Both the position numbers and the translations under genes were made by a program. DNA of 54,758 nucleotides, from the NCBI GenBank assembly GCA_913048545.1, contig CAJWWH010000001.1, forward strand, positions 1 through 54,758. Direction: 5' to 3'. Shown in pieces: positions 35,443 through 44,929 of this stretch; the stretch's first letter is position 1; each line of letters opens with the position of its first letter. The notes beneath the pieces were generated by a model that did not search any database, was not told the origin of the DNA, and worked only from the letters and a program-made list of their open reading frames with translations. Origin of the DNA: an uncultured Opitutia bacterium. GTDB lineage: Bacteria > Verrucomicrobiota > Verrucomicrobiae > Opitutales > MB11C04.

Positions 35443-36747
35443 GTGATTTTCCTTTACCGCATTCTTTATCCCGTTTTATTATTTCTTCTTTCTCCCTATT
35501 ATTTGAAAAGAATGATTAAGCGCGGGGGGTATGGGAAAAAAATCCTTTACCGCTTGGGACTGTGGCCAAAATTGCCTAAAAAAAATTCCGACCGCACGCG
35601 TATTTGGATCCAGGCAGTAAGTGTGGGAGAGCTTTCTTCGATTCATTCTCTTTTGGAATCTTTCTTTTCCAATCCGAAAATAGAAGTGGTTCTGAGTGGC
35701 ACAACCAGTACGGGGCAGCGTCTTGCCGGGCAAAAATACTCCGCCAAAGTACTGGCTCACGGTCCTTTCCCGCTCGACTGGTGGCCCTTCTCATCCCTCA
35801 GCTGGTCAAGGATTCAACCCGACCTCGCTCTCTGTGTGGACAGTGAACTCTGGCCCGAGCATATGAATCAGGCAAAAAAAAGAAGCATTCCATTCTGTAT
35901 AATCAACGCCAGGTTGTCGGATCGCTCCTTTGCCCGCCTTCGCTCCCTGAACATCTTTAAAAGTTTACTCATTCCGGACAATTTAAATGTGCTCGCATCA
36001 TCAGAAAAACAACTGGAAAGATGGACTCAGATTGGCCTGCCACATTCAAGGGCATCCAGCACCGGGAATCTAAAAATTGATATCTCCCCGCTCAACCCAC
36101 TTGATTCTTCGAAAGTAACCGAACGTAAAATAGAACTCGGCTTTCCTCCACCTTCAGTAGTGCTGGCGGGAATTTCGACCTGGCCGGGGGAGGAAAAATT
36201 TCTGCTGGAAGTTCTGAAAGAAATCCGTGAATCCAATATTGATGCGAGACTTCTGCTCGTTCCCCGACATGCGGAAAGGAGAAATGAAATTGTCAATACC
36301 TTGGCGTCTTTTTCTTTTTCATTTCAGCAAAGAACCCGTCCGCTGAAGCAAAATTCTGATACAATTGTTCATTTAGCTGATACAACGGGGGAACTGGTTT
36401 CGTTGATTGAATCCGCGGATATTGCTTTTCTCGGAAAAACTCTTCCACCAAGGTGTGAGGGACAAAATCCAATCGAACCGGTTTCAATGGGGCTTCCTCT
36501 TATTATTGGGCCCGCCTGCACCAATTTTAAGGAGACTTGCCAGGAACTCATTGAATGCGGAGCCGCGAGGCAGGGAAACTCTCTTCCGGAGATAAAGCGG
36601 TTGATCCATACCCTTGTGCAAAATAAGGAGGACAGAAATCAAATGAAAAAAGCCGGTTTAAAGTGGAGAAAGTACCAGGGCTCCCCCACGCAGAAGACAA
36701 CGCAAGAAATCGATAATTTAATTAGTGCCAAAAAACTGGCTGCGTAA
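35443..36747 (+). CDS. waaA: 3-deoxy-D-manno-octulosonic acid (Kdo) transferase
   Basis: Inner-membrane-associated GT-B enzyme that adds Kdo to lipid A precursor. 434 aa, GTG start at 35443. The N-terminal hydrophobic anchor (FLYRILYPVLLFLLSPYYL) and the catalytic-Glu motif AVSVGELSSIHSL are typical. They are followed by VLSGTTSTGQRLA, VDSELWPEHMNQAKKRSIP, INARLSDRSFARL, STGNLKIDI, GISTWPGEEKFLLE, LVPRHAERR, and the donor-site GGQNP-like EGQNPIEPVSMGLP. It indicates an outer membrane with LPS-type lipid A. It diverges from trpA. Confidence 0.94.
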   Translation: MIFLYRILYPVLLFLLSPYYLKRMIKRGGYGKKILYRLGLWPKLPKKNSDRTRIWIQAVSVGELSSIHSLLESFFSNPKIEVVLSGTTSTGQRLAGQKYSAKVLAHGPFPLDWWPFSSLSWSRIQPDLALCVDSELWPEHMNQAKKRSIPFCIINARLSDRSFARLRSLNIFKSLLIPDNLNVLASSEKQLERWTQIGLPHSRASSTGNLKIDISPLNPLDSSKVTERKIELGFPPPSVVLAGISTWPGEEKFLLEVLKEIRESNIDARLLLVPRHAERRNEIVNTLASFSFSFQQRTRPLKQNSDTIVHLADTTGELVSLIESADIAFLGKTLPPRCEGQNPIEPVSMGLPLIIGPACTNFKETCQELIECGAARQGNSLPEIKRLIHTLVQNKEDRNQMKKAGLKWRKYQGSPTQKTTQEIDNLISAKKLAA

Positions 36748-36774
36748 AGCTTGAGTCAGGGTTGAAAAGGAAAA

Positions 36775-36852
36775 TGGGGCGACAGACCGGATTCGAACCG
36801 GCGACCCTCGGCACCACAAGCCGATGCTCTAACCAACTGAGCTACTATCGCC
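36775..36852 (-). tRNA. tRNA-His (GUG), with encoded G-1 and CCA
   Basis: The minus strand folds as a tRNA. Acceptor GCGATAG pairs with CTGTCGC. There is an extra encoded G at position -1 opposite discriminator C73, the histidine-tRNA identity element. The D arm is GCTC...GAGC, the anticodon stem TCGGC/GCCGA has loop TTGTGGT (anticodon GTG), and the T arm is CGCCGGTTCGAATCCGG with the TTCGAAT loop. The 3' CCA is encoded at 36775-36777. It lies between waaA and ychF on the opposite strand to both. Confidence 0.97.
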
Positions 36853-36973
36853 ATCTCCGTGAACATTTCTAAAGAACTCATCTAATCAGTCAATGCGAAA
36901 CCATCGGGCAATGTGGTAAGCTTTCTTGACCAATGCCTGCGAAACAGCCATAAAAGACCCTTTTTTTAATACT

Positions 36974-38077
36974 ATGTTACAAGCCGGAATTGTAGGACTG
37001 CCCAATGTGGGGAAAAGCACCCTTTTTAACGCCCTGACAAAAAGTCGAAAAGCGGAGGCTGCCAATTACCCTTTTTGCACTATTGACCCAAATGTGGGGG
37101 TGGTTCAGGTACCCGACGACCGCCTGGCTCAGTTGGCCAAAATTGTCGGCACCCAGACAATCATTCCCGCCGCCATCGAAATGGTTGACATTGCTGGACT
37201 GGTTGCGGGGGCAAGTAAGGGAGAAGGACTCGGAAATAAATTCCTGGCCAATGTCCGGGAGGTCGATGCGATCGTCCACGTGGTGCGATGCTTTGAAGAC
37301 GATGACATTATTCACAATATGGGCAGGGTCGACCCGGTCAATGATGCGGAAGTAATTCTGACCGAACTGGTGTTAGCCGATGCCGAATCAGTCTCCAGCC
37401 AATTACAAAAAAATGCCAAAAAAGCACGCGGAAATGATAAGGATGCTGAGGCAAATGCCGTTCTTCTTGAAAGACTGATCCCTCACTTGGATGAGGGCAG
37501 GCCCGCCAATCTTCTTGAAATGGATGAAGAGGAACATAATCGACTACAAAGCTTCTGCTTATTAAGTGCTAAACCGATGCTTTACGCCTGCAATGTGAAA
37601 GAGGATGGACTCGCGGATTTTTCGGGCAATCCTCATGTTACCAATTTGAGAAACTGGGCGGCCGAACAACAGGATGCGGATTCATGCGTGATCTCCGCTA
37701 AAATGGAAGAGGAATTAGCTGAATTACCAGCGGATGATGTGGCGGAATATTTGGAGGCAATCGGAGTTTCTGACTCCGGAGTTTCCACTCTGATTCAGTC
37801 TTCTTATGATCTTCTCGGCCTGGCCTCATTCCTCACCGCCGGTGAAAAAGAAGCCCGGGCATGGACTTTCAAAAAAGGAATGACTGCACCACAGTGTGCC
37901 GGGGTAATTCACACGGATTTTGAGAAATCATTCATCAAGGCAGAAATCGTTTCCTATCCTGAACTTCTCGAAACCGGTTCGATGCAGGCGGCACGAGATG
38001 CTGGGAAATTAAGACTCGAAGGAAAAGACTATATTTTTGCGGACGGTGATGTCACCCTCTTCAAATGTAATGCCTAA
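36974..38077 (+). CDS. ychF: Redox-regulated ATPase YchF (OLA1 family)
   Basis: Obg-like P-loop NTPase that binds ribosomes and prefers ATP. 367 aa from the ATG at 36974, where the conserved opening [20 protein letters not shown] begins; an upstream TTG (36926) is not supported by conservation. Further motifs: [17 protein letters not shown] (switch I), [20 protein letters not shown] (G3), the helical coiled-coil insertion (~125-200), NVKEDG in place of NKxD (which explains ATP preference), and a C-terminal TGS-like domain with [16 protein letters not shown] and [10 protein letters not shown]. Confidence 0.97.
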   Translation: MLQAGIVGLPNVGKSTLFNALTKSRKAEAANYPFCTIDPNVGVVQVPDDRLAQLAKIVGTQTIIPAAIEMVDIAGLVAGASKGEGLGNKFLANVREVDAIVHVVRCFEDDDIIHNMGRVDPVNDAEVILTELVLADAESVSSQLQKNAKKARGNDKDAEANAVLLERLIPHLDEGRPANLLEMDEEEHNRLQSFCLLSAKPMLYACNVKEDGLADFSGNPHVTNLRNWAAEQQDADSCVISAKMEEELAELPADDVAEYLEAIGVSDSGVSTLIQSSYDLLGLASFLTAGEKEARAWTFKKGMTAPQCAGVIHTDFEKSFIKAEIVSYPELLETGSMQAARDAGKLRLEGKDYIFADGDVTLFKCNA

Positions 38078-38147
38078 TTTTAGACGCCAACGCTTGCTTA
38101 AAAAGTTAATTTTCATAGAATAAGTTTCTTTACTTTATCCTCTCTGA

Positions 38148-39230
38148 ATGGAGTGCGTTAGTACTATGCTTCTTTTCCTGCTCAAAATTTTAAAACAAGT
38201 TTTTGCCCGACCCATCCTTCAGGCATCATTCTTTGGTTTTTTTTGCTCATGCTCCGAAAAAGCCGAAATTAAGTCTTATTCGATACCTTCTGAATATGAC
38301 GGTCCGATTGTATCGTGGATACTCCCCTCTGAATGGGGAGAAAACCCGGATCTCTCCGGGCCCATGGCTGGTTCTTTTCATGTAAAAACCAAGTCCGGAC
38401 CACTAGGTAGAATCGGGGTAATGCCATTTCGTCAGCAGGTCTCCACTCTGGATGTGGCCAATATGTTCGGGCGTGAACTGGGATTCCCTTTGTTTAATGA
38501 GGAAACTCTTTCTCCCTTCGTGGAAAAAAAGAAGATTGGGAACCGCACTTTCGAATGGTTAACTCTCGAGGAGAAAAACAGTCTCACTCTTTCCAACCCG
38601 AAAGTGGCATTGCTCGCACTACTCCGTCAGGAGGAAGAAACCTGGCTGTTTCCTTTTATTGCAGATCAACAATTGGTTGCTCAGGAATCCGCAAATTTTG
38701 AAAATTTTCTTGAGACCTGTATCTTACGCCCCGGAAAAGAAAGACAAATTGTGGCCAAATCTTCCCGCCCCGCCCCAGCGGTCCGTAAGCCTGCCCCACC
38801 CCTATCAAAGAAAAACCCCTGGAAGTGGGAAGTTCCCGAATCCTGGAAGGAAGGAAAAGTGTCATCAGTTCGTCTCGCAAGTTTTTCGGTGTCCGGCGAC
38901 TCGGGTGAGGCACTTGATATTTCGGTCACTTCTTTCCCTGGTGATGTCGGTGGATTACTTGCCAATGTCAACCGGTGGCTTGGTCAGATTGGACTTTCTC
39001 CGGTTGGTCAGGAAAATCTAAAAAAATACTGCTCTTCCCTTTCTTTTGCCGGACATTCCGGTCACATGGTGGAAGCTTATGGTAAAGAGCAAGGATTGTT
39101 TGCCGGCGTACTTTTCCTGGAAGATGAATCCTGGTTCTTTAAACTTCAAGGCGACCGGAAATTAGCCGAACGCGAAAAAGCTAACTTTTCGCAGTTTATC
39201 CAATCAATCACCTCTCTCCAATATCCCTGA
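38148..39230 (+). CDS. Exported protein with two homologous halves, next to cytochrome c maturation genes
   Basis: 360 aa (ATG at 38148; a second ATG at 38166 also gives a signal sequence). The hydrophobic N-terminus ends in FFCSCSE, a possible lipoprotein or Sec signal. Residues ~45-190 and ~225-360 look like diverged copies of one domain. Each begins with an 'LPSEW'/'VPESW' strand, then a segment on Phe/Val strands with small residues (GRIGVMPF, LDISVTSFPG), a helix (DVANMFGRELGF / NVNRWLGQIGL) and an 'E-x-x-NF-x-x-F' helix near the end. A Pro/Ala/Lys-rich linker joins them (~205-225). No function is recognised. It starts five bases upstream of resB and is presumably co-transcribed, hinting at a role in cytochrome c or redox handling. 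Confidence 0.7.
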   Translation: MECVSTMLLFLLKILKQVFARPILQASFFGFFCSCSEKAEIKSYSIPSEYDGPIVSWILPSEWGENPDLSGPMAGSFHVKTKSGPLGRIGVMPFRQQVSTLDVANMFGRELGFPLFNEETLSPFVEKKKIGNRTFEWLTLEEKNSLTLSNPKVALLALLRQEEETWLFPFIADQQLVAQESANFENFLETCILRPGKERQIVAKSSRPAPAVRKPAPPLSKKNPWKWEVPESWKEGKVSSVRLASFSVSGDSGEALDISVTSFPGDVGGLLANVNRWLGQIGLSPVGQENLKKYCSSLSFAGHSGHMVEAYGKEQGLFAGVLFLEDESWFFKLQGDRKLAEREKANFSQFIQSITSLQYP

Positions 39231-39235
39231 TTACT

Positions 39236-40585
39236 ATGAAAAAGAAATCAGGACAAAATTGGAAGGAAGAGTCATTTAAAGAAAAATTAGATGATTCGGT
39301 TACCGAGAAAAAAACAATAAGGAAGAAAAGTTCCCTTGCTCAAAATAGAAAGAGGTTTTCTTTTCTCATTCCGTTTGCTTCTCTCCGACTTACTATAACC
39401 CTTCTAAGCCTATCCATGATTCTGATCTTCGTGGCCACCCTTGAACAGGTTCGAATTGGAATTCGTGGGGCATTGGCAGAATATTTTGAATCTTTCTTTG
39501 GTGTATGGTATTATCCGGAACAATTTTGGGGTGGAGAACTGCTTCATCAAATTCCCCTGCCCATTCCCGGAGGCTATCTTCTTGGGGGCTTACTCATTCT
39601 CAATCTGAGTGCCGCCTACATTGTCCGCTTTCAGTGGACTGGCAAGAAAATCGGGATTCAGTTAATTCATCTCGGAATCATTCTCCTGCTGATTGGACAA
39701 TTAGCCACACAGGCCATACAGGAGGAATCCAGAATGCAAATTAATAAAGGTGAAAAATCAGACTTTATTGAGCGTTTTCACGGAGTGGAACTTGCTCTTC
39801 GTGATGTTACAGATCCCGCCATTGAACAGGTGATCACCATTCCCCAGGAACTTCTTAAGAAAGGTGGCCTTATTTATGACCCTAAATTGCCTTTCAAACT
39901 CAAAATCCATCACTTTGGAGTAAACTGTGATTTTGATTTTGCAAAGAAGGAGGAGTCCTTATCCGATATCTCACAGATCATTACCCGCGGGGTGGGTAAA
40001 ACAGCAAAGCTCAACATTGTGCCTAAGGAGGAGGACTTCAGTAATGACGCACTCAATTTTGGCTACCTTGCGGTGGAACTAATAGACGAAAAAGAAAGTT
40101 TGGGAACATGGCTAAGTATTTCGAATCCCGGAGGAAATATGTACTGGAAAATTATGTATCCCCAACTCGCTGACCTTGCATTCCAATCAGTTCGTCACAA
40201 CGGGAAATTATGGGGTATGACCTTGAGACAAACTCGAGAATATTTACCTTACTCCATCGAGTTACTTGATATTAAAAACGAATATTATCAGGGCACTGAA
40301 ACCCCATTTAATTTCGAGAGCGATATCAACCTGCATCTTGAGGGCAACCAGACACGCCGTGCTCTCGTGTACATGAATACACCTCTACGCCATGACGGGA
40401 AAACATTTTATCAATATCAAATGAATGACGCCGCCAATTACACCGTTTTTCAGGTTATACGCAATCCGAGTTGGCTCGTGCCATACATTGCCTGTATCCT
40501 GGTGTCTCTTGGCATGCTCTGGCAGTTCAGCTTTCATCTTTTCCGTTTTTTGAAGAAAAATTCGGCTCAACCTAAAAGTGCATAA
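39236..40585 (+). CDS. resB: System II cytochrome c biogenesis protein ResB (Ccs1)
   Basis: 449 aa. A basic Lys/Glu-rich N-terminus (1-45) is followed by membrane helices (~48-75, ~110-130, ~140-160), a large hydrophilic, presumably periplasmic domain (~165-415) and a final helix (~418-440). ResB-like motifs include LRLTITLLSLSMILIFVATLEQ near the start and DGKTFYQYQMND before the last helix. With CcsA it forms the haem-export and ligation complex that attaches haem to apocytochrome c. It lies 3 bp upstream of ccsA. Confidence 0.9.
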   Translation: MKKKSGQNWKEESFKEKLDDSVTEKKTIRKKSSLAQNRKRFSFLIPFASLRLTITLLSLSMILIFVATLEQVRIGIRGALAEYFESFFGVWYYPEQFWGGELLHQIPLPIPGGYLLGGLLILNLSAAYIVRFQWTGKKIGIQLIHLGIILLLIGQLATQAIQEESRMQINKGEKSDFIERFHGVELALRDVTDPAIEQVITIPQELLKKGGLIYDPKLPFKLKIHHFGVNCDFDFAKKEESLSDISQIITRGVGKTAKLNIVPKEEDFSNDALNFGYLAVELIDEKESLGTWLSISNPGGNMYWKIMYPQLADLAFQSVRHNGKLWGMTLRQTREYLPYSIELLDIKNEYYQGTETPFNFESDINLHLEGNQTRRALVYMNTPLRHDGKTFYQYQMNDAANYTVFQVIRNPSWLVPYIACILVSLGMLWQFSFHLFRFLKKNSAQPKSA

Positions 40586-40588
40586 ATA

Positions 40589-42865
40589 ATGTCTTCCCCC
40601 AAAATATACGCTTTTTTGCTCGGTAGTTTCATACTCCTAGGAGTCTATGTTTCCTTCCTTCCCAATTCTTGGACAAATGCATCCTTCTTTGACTTCTTTA
40701 AGGATGAAAAAACTAGGGTTGATTCGAACATGGAGTTCGATCTCGAGGCCTTTTCCCGAGTACCCGTTCTGCGTGGCGGCCGGGTAAAACCCCTGGACAG
40801 TGTTGCTCGAAATATTCTGCTTGTTCTTCGAAATAAGCGGAGTGCACTGCGGATTCTTGAAGATGGGGAACAGACAAACCAGAAAATTATCAACATTCCA
40901 CAAAACGGAGTTGAAACGAAAACCGTTGAGGTTCAAGCGATTGACTGGCTTGCTCAGGTTCTATTTCATCCTGAAAAAGCGGATAACCTCAAGACATTTC
41001 TGATCGATCACGATCAGGTGCTCGGTTTGATTAACCGCAAACTGCTCACCGATGGTAAGTTTTACTCCTTTAACGACCTCAATCCATTTCTTTCCAATAT
41101 CGACTCCTCGGCCCGAAAAGCAGGTGAGGTGGATACTGAACTCAGGGACAGCTTTCAGCAAAATATTATCGAACTGTATCGTTCAATTCTGATTTATAAA
41201 AAACTTAAGCATTCCCTATCCCCTCCTTCTCCTGCTGAACGACCGGAGTCCTTGGCCCAGTTAGGAGTGACTGATCTCGTATTCAACCCTGACCGCGACA
41301 AAGCGAGAAGCGAGGAATATTTCCGCTTTCGTGAACTGACTGCAGCTCTGTCCAAAAATCCGACCGCGGTCAAGTTAGGCAGCGATGAATTTGCCAAGGT
41401 TGTATTTTTTGTCGACCGATACAATCAGGCGAATTTATGGACCGAGTTCCTTCCCATTCCTCCGGTGAAAGGAGATTCCAAAGGTGTATGGATGAAGGTT
41501 ACGGAGTCTCTTGTAGGTTCGGAGCCTCTGGACTCGAAACAAAAACAAAATATGGATCCTTCCCGCTTCGCCTCGGTTTTACGGGAATTACTTGCTTTGG
41601 ATGCCAATACCCTAAAATCCAGAATTGAGTATGTTCGGGATAATCAAAAAATGGACGCCGCCGCTCTTTTCGCAACCCAGTACGCCGAGGCAATTAAACT
41701 GAAAAAAGGAGTGGATCCTGTGATCACTATTTACGAGGACATCGCAACCGCTTTTCGGGAGGAAAATTTCAAGGAGTTCAACGATCTCGTCGGTCAGGTT
41801 CGTGATCTCACTGTCCGACGGGCTGGCTCCAAAGCCGACACCCTGCACTTCGAAAAAGTGTTTAACGGATTCGAACCATTCTACCGGAGTGCTTCCGCCT
41901 ATGTATTCATTCTCGTGCTTGCCTGTATATCCTGGTTACTGGCTTCCTTCGGGGAAGCAACTAAGAAAATGGTGACTATGCTTCGCAATTCCGCTTATTA
42001 CCTTACCATCATTGTTTTGATTTGTCACACATTTGGATTGGCCGCACGGATGTATATTGAAGGACGCCCGCCGGTGACCAACCTCTACTCTTCGGCTCTG
42101 TTCATCGGTTGGGGCTCCGTTTTACTTTGTCTCGGCACTGAGAAATATGTCCGGTTGGGAATCGCCTCGGCAATGGGGTCATTAATCGGTTTTGGTAGTC
42201 TCGTTATCGCACACAGTTTAAGCCTTGATTCTTCCCTCAACCCATCCGGTGACACCATGGAAATGATGCGAGCCGTGCTTGATTCAAATTTCTGGCTCGC
42301 CACGCATGTGGTTATTATCACCATAGGATATTCAACCACTTTTCTCGGAGGTTTTTTGGGAATCGCCTATGCACTTTACCGATTCGGTATTTTTATAATC
42401 CCTCGGGGCAACTTGTTTGGCAAGCGCCTCCATGGTGCCGAACGGGATACCAACCGTATTCTCGGATCAATGATATTTGGGGTGACCTGTTTCTCTCTGT
42501 TTTTTAGCCTTGTAGGCACTGTACTTGGAGGAATTTGGGCAGACCAGTCATGGGGACGGTTCTGGGGATGGGACGCAAAAGAAAACGGTGCCCTATTAAT
42601 TGTAATTTGGAACGCAATTATCCTTCACGGTCGCCTTTCCGGAATGGCCAAAACGCGGGGTATGGCCGCACTCTCGATTTTTGGGAATGTCGTCACCGCC
42701 TGGTCATGGTTCGGAACCAACATGCTCGGGGTTGGCTTGCACTCCTACGGGTTTATGGACAAGGCCTTCAATCCATTAATGTATTTTTTCGTTTCGCAAA
42801 TGATCTTTATTTTGATCGCCTACTTCCCCGCCGGAAAAGCTCCCGTTAAACAAATACCTAGTTAA
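40589..42865 (+). CDS. ccsA: System II cytochrome c synthase CcsA/ResC with long N-terminal extension
   Basis: 758 aa, much longer than a typical ~320-aa CcsA. The C-terminal ~330 residues are polytopic. They contain the haem-handling WWD-type motif WADQSWGRFWGWDAKENGAL (~650-669), His-bearing helices (ICHTFGLAARM, ATHVVIITIGYS) and a late HSYGF. The N-terminal extension has one membrane helix (~7-24) and a ~390-residue, presumably periplasmic region with VPVLRGGRVKPLDSVARN near its start. Such extensions occur in other CcsA proteins from Gram-negative phyla; their function is not established to my knowledge. The stop overlaps the convergent gene downstream by 8 bp. Confidence 0.92.
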   Translation: MSSPKIYAFLLGSFILLGVYVSFLPNSWTNASFFDFFKDEKTRVDSNMEFDLEAFSRVPVLRGGRVKPLDSVARNILLVLRNKRSALRILEDGEQTNQKIINIPQNGVETKTVEVQAIDWLAQVLFHPEKADNLKTFLIDHDQVLGLINRKLLTDGKFYSFNDLNPFLSNIDSSARKAGEVDTELRDSFQQNIIELYRSILIYKKLKHSLSPPSPAERPESLAQLGVTDLVFNPDRDKARSEEYFRFRELTAALSKNPTAVKLGSDEFAKVVFFVDRYNQANLWTEFLPIPPVKGDSKGVWMKVTESLVGSEPLDSKQKQNMDPSRFASVLRELLALDANTLKSRIEYVRDNQKMDAAALFATQYAEAIKLKKGVDPVITIYEDIATAFREENFKEFNDLVGQVRDLTVRRAGSKADTLHFEKVFNGFEPFYRSASAYVFILVLACISWLLASFGEATKKMVTMLRNSAYYLTIIVLICHTFGLAARMYIEGRPPVTNLYSSALFIGWGSVLLCLGTEKYVRLGIASAMGSLIGFGSLVIAHSLSLDSSLNPSGDTMEMMRAVLDSNFWLATHVVIITIGYSTTFLGGFLGIAYALYRFGIFIIPRGNLFGKRLHGAERDTNRILGSMIFGVTCFSLFFSLVGTVLGGIWADQSWGRFWGWDAKENGALLIVIWNAIILHGRLSGMAKTRGMAALSIFGNVVTAWSWFGTNMLGVGLHSYGFMDKAFNPLMYFFVSQMIFILIAYFPAGKAPVKQIPS

Positions 42866-43328
42866 TCGCTCGGGGAGTCTTATCGAGGTTTTCCCGTAAG
42901 ACCTTCAGCACTTCCTCCGCCGGCCGGCCAAAAGAACAGGGAAAGGCAATCGGCTTCTCTTCCAAGCCTCGTAAGCTGAGTGCTCTTTTTTTCAAATTCA
43001 CCATGATTAATAGTCGCCCGGCATAGGCCTCCGTGGAAAAACTCTCGATTTCTTCGTGACGGTAATGCTGCCTTCTCCACCACCCGCGGTAGGAGTATCC
43101 ATCACGGTTAATCAATAACCTGGACCATTCGAAAATTTGATCGAGCAGATTAAACACTCCGAGCAGAAAAAAAACAATGGTCCCAAGCCAGCTAAAAAAT
43201 AGACCGATGTAACCAACCATCGAGAAAAAAGCCGCAGAAATTAATAAAAACAAGGTAAACCCAATCTGCCTCCAAGCCACGGGTTTGATAATAATTTCCT
43301 TGTCCCCTCTCTTCGATCTGACTTTCAC
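42858..43328 (-). CDS. Small membrane protein, two helices plus PH-like tail
   Basis: 156 aa, GTG start at 43328. Two adjacent hydrophobic helices (~24-44 and ~46-64) form a hairpin. A C-terminal hydrophilic region follows with DGYSYRGWWRRQHYRHEEIESF, then a strand-rich segment (LLIMVNLKK). This pattern of a membrane hairpin followed by a 'YRG...Ix-W-x-EI' segment resembles bacterial PH-domain/STM3941-type membrane proteins. I do not recognise a specific function. The end overlaps ccsA by 8 bp on the opposite strand. It lies 32 bp downstream of lysS. Confidence 0.6.
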   Translation of the reverse strand: MKVRSKRGDKEIIIKPVAWRQIGFTLFLLISAAFFSMVGYIGLFFSWLGTIVFFLLGVFNLLDQIFEWSRLLINRDGYSYRGWWRRQHYRHEEIESFSTEAYAGRLLIMVNLKKRALSLRGLEEKPIAFPCSFGRPAEEVLKVLRENLDKTPRAIN

Positions 43329-43360
43329 AAATGAGAGAATTTTTTACAGATAATCAGCGC

Positions 43361-44851
43361 TTAAGAAGGCCGGAGAGTCGGAAAAAGGATCGTGTCCCGA
43401 ATATTAGCTGCCTTGGTTAAAAAGATAACCAACCGGTCGATGCCCATTCCCATACCTCCCGCAGGAGGCATCCCGTGTTCAAGGGCAAAAAGAAAATCGT
43501 CATCCAATTCCTGAGTTTCCTCTCCCGCCTGTTTCATAAATGCATCCCTCTGCACAGCTGGATCATTTTGTTCAGAATAGGCGGGTGCGATTTCCTGCCC
43601 GTTTATGCAAAGTTCAAAAACATCAATAGTACTCGAGTCCTCCTCGGTGATCTTGGCTAATGGGCAAAGTTCCCGCGGAATATGAGTGACAAAAGTGGGT
43701 TGCACCAAAGTGTGTTCAATAATCTTTTCAAACACATCATTAGTCACTTCAAAATCCTCCAGATCCGGGTCCACATCAATTTTAAGTTCCTTCGCTTTTT
43801 CCAGCTTGGCGGATTTTGGCAGTTCAAACCAGTCTGCCCTGCCCACCGCATCGATAATTAAGTCTTTGTATTTCGCTTCGCGCCATTCACCGGACAGATC
43901 AATGATATCGCCCTCATTGCGTTCCAACTGCAAAGTGCCCAGTGCCCGTTCCGCAACCTGCTGAATCAGGGACTGTGTCAATTCCATCATCCCCCGATAG
44001 TCCGTGTATGCCTGATATGCCTCGAGCATGGTAAACTCAGGATTGTGCCGGCGGGAAAGTCCCTCATTCCGAAAGACCCGGCCCACTTCAAAAACACGAT
44101 CAAATCCACCCACCAGCATTCTTTTCAAATGCAATTCCAATGCGATCCGCATATTGAAATCACAATCCAGGGCATTAAAATGAGTTTTAAAAGGCCGGGC
44201 TGCCGCCCCACCCGAAACGGCCTGTAACATCGGAGTCTCCACTTCCATGAAATCGCGGTTCCAGAAAAACTCCCTGATTTCCCGAATAATCTGACTCCGG
44301 GTACGAAATCGCTGCCGCGATTCCTCGTTCACAATCAGGTCAAGATAGCGCTGACGATAAATTTGATCGTTATCTGTCAAGCCGTGCCATTTCTCGGGCA
44401 ATGGCCGAAGGGCCTTGCTGACCAGTCTGTATTCTTTGGCCCGAACCGTTACTTCACCGGTCTTGGTACGAAAAAGTTTCCCGCGAACTCCAATAAAATC
44501 TCCAAGGTCCAGTTTTTTAAAGGCAGCATATTCATCATCTCCGATCTCATCCTTTCTCACATATGCCTGAATTCGGCCATCACGGTCAAGGATCTTTAAA
44601 AAGGATGCCTTTCCCATTAAACGAAAAGCCACAATTCGACCCGCCACTGAGACCTCTGGACCTTCCTCCAAGTCCTCAGTTAATAGTGCCTGAGCTTCGG
44701 TGGAAGTGTGCGACTGTAACCAGTTCGCACGAAAAGGATCGAATCCATTTTCACGCATCTGTTCAAGCTTGGCTTGTCGTACGGCAAATTGATCACTCCC
44801 ATCGAGAGGGGATTCAGGTTTTTGGGTGGTGCTCTGCTTGTCTTCGCTCAT
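43361..44851 (-). CDS. lysS: Lysyl-tRNA synthetase, class II
   Basis: Charges tRNA-Lys. About 496 aa from the ATG at 44851 (a GTG lies one codon upstream). N-terminal OB-fold anticodon domain (~65-170: VAGRIVAFRLMGKASFLKI, RDGRIQAYVRKDE), motif 1 region (RYLDLIVN and ETPMLQAVSGGAAARPFKTH), motif 2 FRNEGLSRRHNPEFTMLEAY, and motif 3 GMGMGIDRLVIFLT. The lysine-specific 'QEIAPAYSEQNDP' matches the canonical 'E.xnG..E.NDP' region. Upstream of its stop is the membrane-protein gene; downstream neighbours are unrelated in function. Confidence 0.97.
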   Translation of the reverse strand: MSEDKQSTTQKPESPLDGSDQFAVRQAKLEQMRENGFDPFRANWLQSHTSTEAQALLTEDLEEGPEVSVAGRIVAFRLMGKASFLKILDRDGRIQAYVRKDEIGDDEYAAFKKLDLGDFIGVRGKLFRTKTGEVTVRAKEYRLVSKALRPLPEKWHGLTDNDQIYRQRYLDLIVNEESRQRFRTRSQIIREIREFFWNRDFMEVETPMLQAVSGGAAARPFKTHFNALDCDFNMRIALELHLKRMLVGGFDRVFEVGRVFRNEGLSRRHNPEFTMLEAYQAYTDYRGMMELTQSLIQQVAERALGTLQLERNEGDIIDLSGEWREAKYKDLIIDAVGRADWFELPKSAKLEKAKELKIDVDPDLEDFEVTNDVFEKIIEHTLVQPTFVTHIPRELCPLAKITEEDSSTIDVFELCINGQEIAPAYSEQNDPAVQRDAFMKQAGEETQELDDDFLFALEHGMPPAGGMGMGIDRLVIFLTKAANIRDTILFPTLRPS

Positions 44852-44929
44852 CACAAAAGGTTAGAAAATGTCTGTTATTATGAAAAAGAGCAATGGAAAT
44901 CCCTTCGCGAAAAGGAAGAAAGAATTTTA

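Noticed and set aside
44855..44929. Hairpin CCTT...AAGG between lysS and the TIR gene as terminator
   Set aside because: The stem is only four pairs around TTCGCGAA and lacks a U-tract on the minus strand.
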